From Streptomyces sp. SID10853 (GTDB lineage Bacteria > Actinomycetota > Actinomycetes > Streptomycetales > Streptomycetaceae), in NCBI RefSeq assembly GCF_010548145.1, contig NZ_JAAGLN010000040.1:1-41354 (forward strand): a stretch of DNA of 41,354 nt, read 5' to 3'. The notes beneath the pieces were generated by a model that was given only the letters and a program-made list of their open reading frames with translations, had not been told where the DNA came from and searched no databases. The position numbers and the translations under genes were made by a program. Each line of letters opens with the position of its first letter. The first letter of the stretch is position 1. Shown piece by piece: positions 40,137 through 41,354 of the stretch.

Positions 40137-40255
40137 TCCCGCGTTCCCGCGTTCCCGCGTTCCCGCGTTCCCGCGTTCCCGCGTTCCCGCGTTCCCGCGT
40201 TCCCGCGTTCCCGCGTTCCCGCGTTCCCGCGTTCCCGCGTTCCCGCGTTCCCGCG
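40136..40255. repeat. Fifteen perfect copies of an 8-bp tandem repeat at the transporter's start codon
   Basis: TTCCCGCG (plus strand) is repeated without error from 40136 to 40255; read leftward it is CGCGGGAA, and the final A is the first base of the transporter ATG. Eight is not a multiple of three. Beyond it, GTTTCCGTGGCGGTGCC recurs twice (40272-40289, 40290-40307). Slippage at such arrays is well known to change promoter spacing or reading frame. Confidence 0.95.
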
Positions 40256-40429
40256 CGCCGGGGCGGTGTCCGTTTCCGTGGCGGTGCCGGTTTCCGTGGC
40301 GGTGCCCGTCTCCTGTGTGGCCGGATGATGTGGCCAGGTGGTGCAGGTCCGGTGTGTCCAGGTGGTGCGGGTGGGTGGTGCATGGTCACGCTGTGCATGT
40401 CACGGGGGACTTGGGGGAGGAGGACAGAC

Positions 40430-40681
40430 ATGACGGTGAGCACAGATGCCCAGGAGGCGGACGGCGGGCCGGTGAACGGTTCGTATGTCATGGACACCCG
40501 GCGTGGCCAGGTCGGCGAGGTCATCGGGCGCGACGCCGGTTTCGTACGGCTGCGGCCACCGGCGGGCGGCGCCGAGTGGACGTGCCCCGATGACGCCCTC
40601 CGGGCGGTCACCGCGCGTGAGCAGTTGATCGCCCGCAACGCACTGGCCAATGCCCGCAGCCGGGGCGACGTCTGCCGGTGA
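40430..40681 (+). CDS. Small conserved actinomycete protein
   Basis: 83 residues from ATG 40430, behind GGAGGAGGACAGAC. The body YVMDTRRGQVGEVIGRDAGF followed by VRLRPPAGGAEWTCPDDALR has the look of a small SH3/KOW-like beta barrel, seen in many short Streptomyces proteins. The C-terminus is helical (VTAREQLIARNALANARSR). No function is known. It is divergent from the MFS transporter and shares the repeat-filled 293-bp region upstream. Confidence 0.72.
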   Translation: MTVSTDAQEADGGPVNGSYVMDTRRGQVGEVIGRDAGFVRLRPPAGGAEWTCPDDALRAVTAREQLIARNALANARSRGDVCR

Positions 40682-40767
40682 GCGGCCGGCAGGGCGATGC
40701 GGGGCGGCGCGGGTGGGACCCGGCGCGCGGCCTGTTCGGCCCGGCGCTGTCTGCTCGGCCCGTTGCG

Positions 40768-41135
40768 TCAGAGCGTGAGCAGTTCCAGCTCCGTGGCCAG
40801 GTTCTGGCGCGCTTTGTCCTCCCACTGCGTCTGCCCGTGGTCCGTGTGGAACAGCCTCGGCAGCCCGAGCAGTTCACGCAGCACCGCCGAGCGGCCCTCG
40901 CGGAACGCCTGGTCCGGTACGAAGGCGTACTCCTCCCGTACGGCCGCCGCGTACCGCGCGTACGCGGCCGGGTCCGAGGCCAGGATCGCCAGGTCCGCGT
41001 CGCACAGCACCTCCCCGTTGGTGTCGCCGGGCTGCGGATCGTGGCCGACGGTCAGCCGGACCAGCCGGGCCACCTCGGCCGTACGGGCCTCGGGCACCCC
41101 CGCCTCGGCGAGTGCCCGCTCGGCGCCGACCACGA
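40768..41135 (-). pseudogene. HD-superfamily phosphohydrolase-like gene, 5' part missing
   Basis: The leftward frame gives the C-terminal part of a predicted metal-dependent HD protein: EARTAEVARLVRLTVGHDPQ, GEVLCDADLAILASDPAAYA (second-half Asp ligands), YAAAVREEYAFVPDQAFREG and the closing WEDKARQNLATELELLTL. The N-terminal ~90 residues, with the H...HD metal motif, are absent. Beyond about 41128-41135 the DNA instead encodes, on the other strand, the middle of an M20 peptidase, so the open frame continuing to 41328 is a shadow. Probably inactive. Confidence 0.75.
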
Positions 41136-41354
41136 GGCGGGCGGCAAGTCCGGCGGTCACTGGCTCGCCGAGTACCGGCCCGAGCTGTTCGCAGGGGTCA
41201 CCGAGGCGATCGGCGAGGGCGGCGGCGTCTCCTTCGCCATCGACGACACCCGCAGGCTCTACCCGATCGAGAACGCCCAGCGTGGCATGGCCTGGATGGA
41301 GCTGACCGCCACCGGCCGGGCCGGGCACGGCTCATCGCCCAACGACGAGAACGC
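41128..41354 (+). pseudogene. M20-family peptidase fragment, 5' part missing (continues past the right edge)
   Basis: The rightward frame reads DHEAGGKSGGHWLAEYRPEL, then GVTEAIGEGGGVSFAIDDTR, RLYPIENAQRGMAWMELTAT and GRAGHGSSPNDENA. In M20 dipeptidase-like enzymes the first motif is D-E-E-A-G-G, with the catalytic Glu and a zinc-ligand Glu, so the homology begins inside the active-site motif and the second acidic residue is His here. The roughly 150 N-terminal residues that should precede it are not in the window. The 3' end lies outside, so full length cannot be judged. Confidence 0.75.

Noticed and set aside
40136..40255. The octanucleotide array as a CRISPR array or as a coding ERGNAGTR repeat protein
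   Set aside because: There are no spacers, the unit is only 8 bp, and open frames through it exist in every phase because the unit lacks stops; no ribosome site or conserved flank supports translation.

Overview
The window is chromosomal DNA from a Streptomyces or very close actinomycete. GC content is very high, GTG starts are common, and GGAG-type ribosome sites are frequent. The housekeeping genes are typical of the genus: a CIRCE-controlled groEL2, a 67-residue cold-shock protein, OtsA/OtsB, glucosyl-3-phosphoglycerate synthase, MurR/MurQ/PTS, DUF397 and DUF4031. From memory, the order gpgS, threonine-synthase-like gene, CysO, cold shock, groEL2, then murQ/murR matches the S. coelicolor core around SCO4290-SCO4310. 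The stretch from about 9.3 to 34 kb therefore looks like accessory DNA set between core blocks. The species cannot be named from the sequence.

Layout. 1-4.7 kb: compatible-solute and sugar-phosphate genes (otsB end, otsA, an APC permease, gpgS). 4.7-9.3 kb: a SAM-I riboswitch controlling a threonine-synthase-like enzyme and a CysO-type sulfur carrier, then the cold-shock gene and groEL2 behind two phased CIRCE elements. 9.3-11.6 kb: a Uma2-type nuclease, an alpha/beta hydrolase and a small unknown gene.

11.9-25.9 kb: an unrecognised biosynthetic locus. Arm A holds a 66-residue secreted or precursor-like peptide, a ThyX-type flavin methylase, a LOG-type nucleotide N-ribohydrolase, an isopenicillin-N-synthase-like oxygenase, an ATP-grasp protein with replaced metal ligands, and a UraA-type nucleobase permease. 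Two paralogous winged-helix/LuxR regulators lie between the arms. Arm B holds three further ATP-grasp ligases, an MFS exporter and an amino-acid-hydroxylase-type 2OG/Fe(II) dioxygenase, and ends at a strong terminator. The simplest model is that arm A makes and oxidises a 5-methylpyrimidine (or handles a released nucleobase), arm B joins carboxylates and amines, one of them a hydroxylated amino acid, and the MFS protein exports the product. This is inference; I recognise no known product.

26-34 kb: a PPOX/F420-type oxidoreductase, a low-GC HicB-like HTH gene with its own operator, an ISL3 transposase remnant, a 5'-truncated GNAT gene, a decayed membrane-protein gene, a thioesterase, an ECF sigma/anti-sigma pair, a DUF397 gene that has lost its HTH partner, a lipase-like hydrolase and a DUF899 protein. 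34-38 kb: a murR-murQ-PTS operon for N-acetylmuramic acid recycling, read leftward from a large nested operator. 38-41.3 kb: small conserved proteins, an MFS exporter whose start codon ends a perfect 15-copy octanucleotide array, and at the right edge an HD-domain gene and an M20 peptidase gene joined head to head with both 5' halves missing.
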